Translations under genes and position numbers: made by a program
Assembly (NCBI RefSeq): GCF_001424045.1
Contig: NZ_LMQB01000012.1
Span: 112,950 to 176,949, forward strand
Source of the DNA: Rhizobium sp. Leaf371
GTDB taxonomy: Bacteria; Pseudomonadota; Alphaproteobacteria; Rhizobiales; Rhizobiaceae
Direction: 5' to 3'
DNA length: 64,000 nucleotides
The notes under the pieces: model-generated
What the model was told of the DNA's origin: nothing
What the model saw: only the letters and a program-made list of their open reading frames with translations
Database searches by the model: none
In this document: positions 61,259-64,000 of the stretch, in pieces
How the letters are laid out: every line of letters begins with the position of its first letter
How positions within the stretch are numbered: the stretch's first letter is position 1

Positions 61259-64000
61259 TCATGCCCTTTTCATCAACGGAAACCGCTCCTTCAGCAGCCG
61301 CTGGATCAGATCCGAGGCGATCGGCGGGCCGAAGAGGAAGCTTTGACCGAAGTGGCAGCCCATCTGTCCGAGCTGGATCGCATCCTCCTCGGATTCGATG
61401 CCTTCGGCCACCACCTGCATGTCCAGCTCGCGCGCCATGTTGATGACCGAGCGCAGCAGGATGGTGCGCTTGTCGCTCTCGTCCTTCACCAGCGCCTTGT
61501 CCATCTTGATCGTGTCGAACGGGAAGCGCGTAAGATAGGCGAGCGACGAGTGGCCTGTGCCGAAATCGTCCAGCGCCAGCTTCAGCCCGCTGTCGCGCAG
61601 CTTCTGCAGCACGAGGCGCGCCTGTTCCGGGTTTTCCATCATCAGCGATTCGGTCAGCTCGACCATGATCTGCGCGGGATCGCAGCGATTCTTGTGCAGG
61701 ATCGCGCGGATGTCGTCGTGCAGGTCGTTGTTGAGCAGCTGGCCGCTCGACAGGTTGACCGAGACGAAGATCGGCAGTTGCCCCGTCTGGATCTGCCATT
61801 CGCCCAGATCGCTCGTCGCCCGCTCGAAGGCGAACAGGCCGAGCTGGTTGATGACCTCGGAACTCTCGGCGATCGGAATGAATTCGGACGGCGGAATGCT
61901 GCCGCGCTTCGGGTGGTCCCAGCGCATCAGCGCCTCGAAGCCGGCGATCTCCGCATCGTTCAGCCGCACGATCGGCTGGTAGACGAGGGAAAGCTCGTTG
62001 CGCTCGATGGCGCGGCGCAGGTCGGTTTCGAGCTGCAGCCGGTCCGTGCCCGAGGTGCGGAAGGCCGGCCGATAGGGCTCGACGCGATTGCCGCCCGCCT
62101 TCTTGGCGCGGAACATGGCCAGCTCCGCGTCGTCCAGCAGGCCGGCGGCGCTCTGGCTCTGGTCCACCCAGGAGACGAGGCCGACGGAGGCGGTCAGGCT
62201 GATCTCGCGATTGCCGAAGCTGATCGGCACCATGATCGCCCGGCTGATCGCCTCGGCGAAATCCGCCACCTTGGCCGGGTCGCGCTCCGAAATGAGGATC
62301 AGGCCGAACTGGTCGCCGCCGAGCCGCGCCAGCGTATCCTGCGGCTTCAACAGCCGCCGCAGCCGCCGCGTCAGCGCGATCAGGATGTTGTCGCCGGCCG
62401 CGATCCCCAGCACGTCGTTGACGTTCTGCTTGTAGCGGTCGATGTCGATGGCGATCACCGTCGGGCGCACGCCGTTGGAACCCGGCGCCAGCGCCAGAAT
62501 CGATTGCAGCCGGTCGAGGAAGATCTGGCGGTTGGGCAGGCCGGTCAGGTTGTCGTGCAGCGCATCGTGCAGCAGGCGGTCGAGCGAATTGCGCTGCTCG
62601 GTGATATCCACCAGCGTGCCGACGCAGCGGATGATCTCGCCGTTGGCGCCCAGCACCGGCCGCGCGCGGATCGACAGCCAGTGGTAATGCCCGTCTTCGG
62701 CGCGAATGCGGAAATCGTGGTTGAGGCGGCCGCGGCGGTGCTCGAGCAGGATGTCGAGCGTCGCCCGGAAACGGTCGCGGTCGTCGGGGTGCAGCCGCGG
62801 CAGCCAGTTGCGGGCAGGGCCGTGCATGGCGCCGGGGGTCAGGCCGAGCTGCTGCGACACGTCGGGAATGGTCACCACCCGGTCGCGCGCCACGTCCCAG
62901 TCCCACACGGTGTCGCCCGAGCCCGTCAGGGCCAGCGACTGGCGTTCGAGGTCCGAGAACAGCCCCTGGCTATAGGCGCCGCCGGCAAAGGCGTGCTGCA
63001 TGACGGTGAAGCCGATGAGCAGCACGATCAGCACGAGCCCGCCGCCGAGCGCCGGCTGGACGATGTCGTTGGAAAGCCTGCCGGTGACCGTCAGCCATGC
63101 GCCGAACAGCCAGACCAGCGTCAGCAGCCAGGCGGGAACGAGCAGGATGGCGCGGTCGTAGCGGTTGAGCCCGAGATAGGCGATGAGGAAGATGCCGGCC
63201 GTGCCGGTCAGCGCAAACGAGATGCGCGCGATGCCCGCCGCGATCGCCGGATCGTAGATCGCCACGCCGAAGAGCAGGCCGAGACCGAGGACCCAGGCGA
63301 GCGTCGCATAGGACAGATGCTGGTGCCAGCGGTTGAGGTTCAGATAGGTGAAGAGGAAGATCACGAGCCCCGCGGCGAGAAACACCTCGGTGCCCGCCCG
63401 CCAGATGCGCTCGTCCCCGGCCGTGATCGCGATCAGCTTCGACAGGAAGCCGAAATCGACGCAGATATAGGCGAGCACCGCCCAGGCCAGCGCGGCCGTC
63501 GCCGGCAGCATGGAGGTGCCCTTGACGACGAAGAGAATGGTCAGGAACACGGCGAGCAGGCCGGCAATGCCGAGCACGATGCCGCGATAGAGCGTGAAGG
63601 CGTTGACCGTGTCCTTGTAGGCGTCCGGCTCCCAGAGATACATCTGCGGCAGGTCGGGCGTCGCCAGCTCCGCGACGAAGGTGATGACTGAGCCCGGATT
63701 GAGCGTGATGCGGAAGACGTCGGCTTCCTCGCTCGGCTGCCGGTCGAGCGCGAAGCCTTCCGACGGGGTGATGGAGAGGATGCGCTTCGAGCCGAGGTCC
63801 GGCCAGAAGATCTTCGAGTTCACCAGCCGGAAATGCGGCGCGACGATCACCCGGTCGAGCTGCTCTTCGGACACGTTGGCAAGCGCGAACACCGCCCAGT
63901 CGCCCTGGTGGTTCTCGGCGCTGGAGCGCACCTCGATGCGCCGCACGATGCCGTCAGTGCCGGGCGCGGTCGATACCTGAAAGGCCTCGCCGCGGCCGGT
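61259..64000 (-). CDS. 7TM-type sensor with PAS, degenerate GGDEF and EAL domains (5' end beyond window)
   Basis: The frame is open from 61259 to the right edge (at least 913 codons), so the N-terminus is cut; the in-frame GTG at 63946 is not the likely start because the frame continues. The visible protein has an extracytoplasmic segment, about seven helices (63.0-63.6 kb), a PAS domain (TVWDWDVARDRVV near 62.9 kb), a GGDEF domain whose motif reads GGDQF (Gln for the catalytic Glu) and an EAL domain with an intact EALMRW and VELTESL. It is probably a phosphodiesterase of c-di-GMP. Confidence 0.88.
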   Translation of the reverse strand, partial: TGRGEAFQVSTAPGTDGIVRRIEVRSSAENHQGDWAVFALANVSEEQLDRVIVAPHFRLVNSKIFWPDLGSKRILSITPSEGFALDRQPSEEADVFRITLNPGSVITFVAELATPDLPQMYLWEPDAYKDTVNAFTLYRGIVLGIAGLLAVFLTILFVVKGTSMLPATAALAWAVLAYICVDFGFLSKLIAITAGDERIWRAGTEVFLAAGLVIFLFTYLNLNRWHQHLSYATLAWVLGLGLLFGVAIYDPAIAAGIARISFALTGTAGIFLIAYLGLNRYDRAILLVPAWLLTLVWLFGAWLTVTGRLSNDIVQPALGGGLVLIVLLIGFTVMQHAFAGGAYSQGLFSDLERQSLALTGSGDTVWDWDVARDRVVTIPDVSQQLGLTPGAMHGPARNWLPRLHPDDRDRFRATLDILLEHRRGRLNHDFRIRAEDGHYHWLSIRARPVLGANGEIIRCVGTLVDITEQRNSLDRLLHDALHDNLTGLPNRQIFLDRLQSILALAPGSNGVRPTVIAIDIDRYKQNVNDVLGIAAGDNILIALTRRLRRLLKPQDTLARLGGDQFGLILISERDPAKVADFAEAISRAIMVPISFGNREISLTASVGLVSWVDQSQSAAGLLDDAELAMFRAKKAGGNRVEPYRPAFRTSGTDRLQLETDLRRAIERNELSLVYQPIVRLNDAEIAGFEALMRWDHPKRGSIPPSEFIPIAESSEVINQLGLFAFERATSDLGEWQIQTGQLPIFVSVNLSSGQLLNNDLHDDIRAILHKNRCDPAQIMVELTESLMMENPEQARLVLQKLRDSGLKLALDDFGTGHSSLAYLTRFPFDTIKMDKALVKDESDKRTILLRSVINMARELDMQVVAEGIESEEDAIQLGQMGCHFGQSFLFGPPIASDLIQRLLKERFPLMKRA

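Overview
The window is about 64 kb of a high-GC alphaproteobacterial chromosome, most likely a member of the Rhizobiaceae (Rhizobium, Agrobacterium, Shinella or Ensifer relatives). The reasons are the gene content (DUF6101, DUF1217, BA14K, IalB, PhnA-like membrane protein, bioMNY, APH-type homoserine kinase) and the gene orders (ribB-aroC-...-gpm-fabI-dnaJ-//-pdxH; tldD-ialB-//-ctaC-ctaD-ctaB-coxF-ctaG-ctaE-DUF983-surf1-ispH-thrB-rnhA). The genus cannot be fixed from sequence reading alone. Almost all of it is chromosomal housekeeping; I see no prophage, insertion sequence, CRISPR array, rRNA or tRNA.

Layout. 0-9.7 kb: 3' part of a polyamine-type binding protein gene, CopD/HemJ-like membrane protein, ubiA, a 53-aa acidic protein, DUF6101, a five-repeat DUF1217 protein, an FAD-linked oxidase with a TsaC/Sua5 threonylcarbamoyl-AMP synthase, and DUF6656. 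9.9-12.7 kb: a cobalamin riboswitch directly ahead of a Rieske oxygenase/reductase pair of the GbcA-GbcB type. 12.8-18.4 kb: GH25 lysozyme, BA14K protein, ZntB/CorA transporter, and an acyl-CoA dehydrogenase plus enoyl-CoA hydratase operon behind a palindromic operator. 18.4-19.1 kb: two direct copies of an undescribed ~258-bp module, each holding a 29-codon ORF under apparent purifying selection, an upstream structured leader and a covarying hairpin. 19.1-27.5 kb: rRNA methyltransferases, dxs, an amino-acid permease, a carrier-like/thioesterase protein, xseB and an HDAC-like deacetylase. 27.7-29.6 kb: biotin ECF transporter bioM-bioN-bioY. 29.7-31.6 kb: YcaQ-type protein and a MntA/HepT-like pair with altered active-site signatures. 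31.7-46 kb: riboflavin and shikimate genes, a c-di-GMP enzyme, fabI, a DnaJ protein, pdxH, a polysaccharide deacetylase, small membrane proteins, tldD and ialB. 46.6-53.9 kb: aa3-type cytochrome c oxidase structural and assembly genes. 54-64 kb: ispH-thrB-rnhA, peroxiredoxin, a DsbD-like periplasmic domain, YqgE, CsbD, a zinc-ribbon metallopeptidase, and a second EAL protein running off the right edge.

Functional themes. The cta/cox genes form a complete set for building haem-copper oxidase (subunits I, II and III, haem O synthase, Cox11-type copper chaperone, SURF1). The bio genes form a complete ECF importer. Four small or envelope-type genes (53-aa protein, BA14K, 25-aa peptide/PhnA-like, CsbD) are preceded by GGAAC-N18/19-TT sequences that match the RpoE2/EcfG general stress promoter of rhizobia. 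The items most worth following up are the duplicated 29-aa peptide module, the B12 riboswitch controlling a Rieske oxygenase, and the MntA/HepT pair in which both partners carry matching changes.
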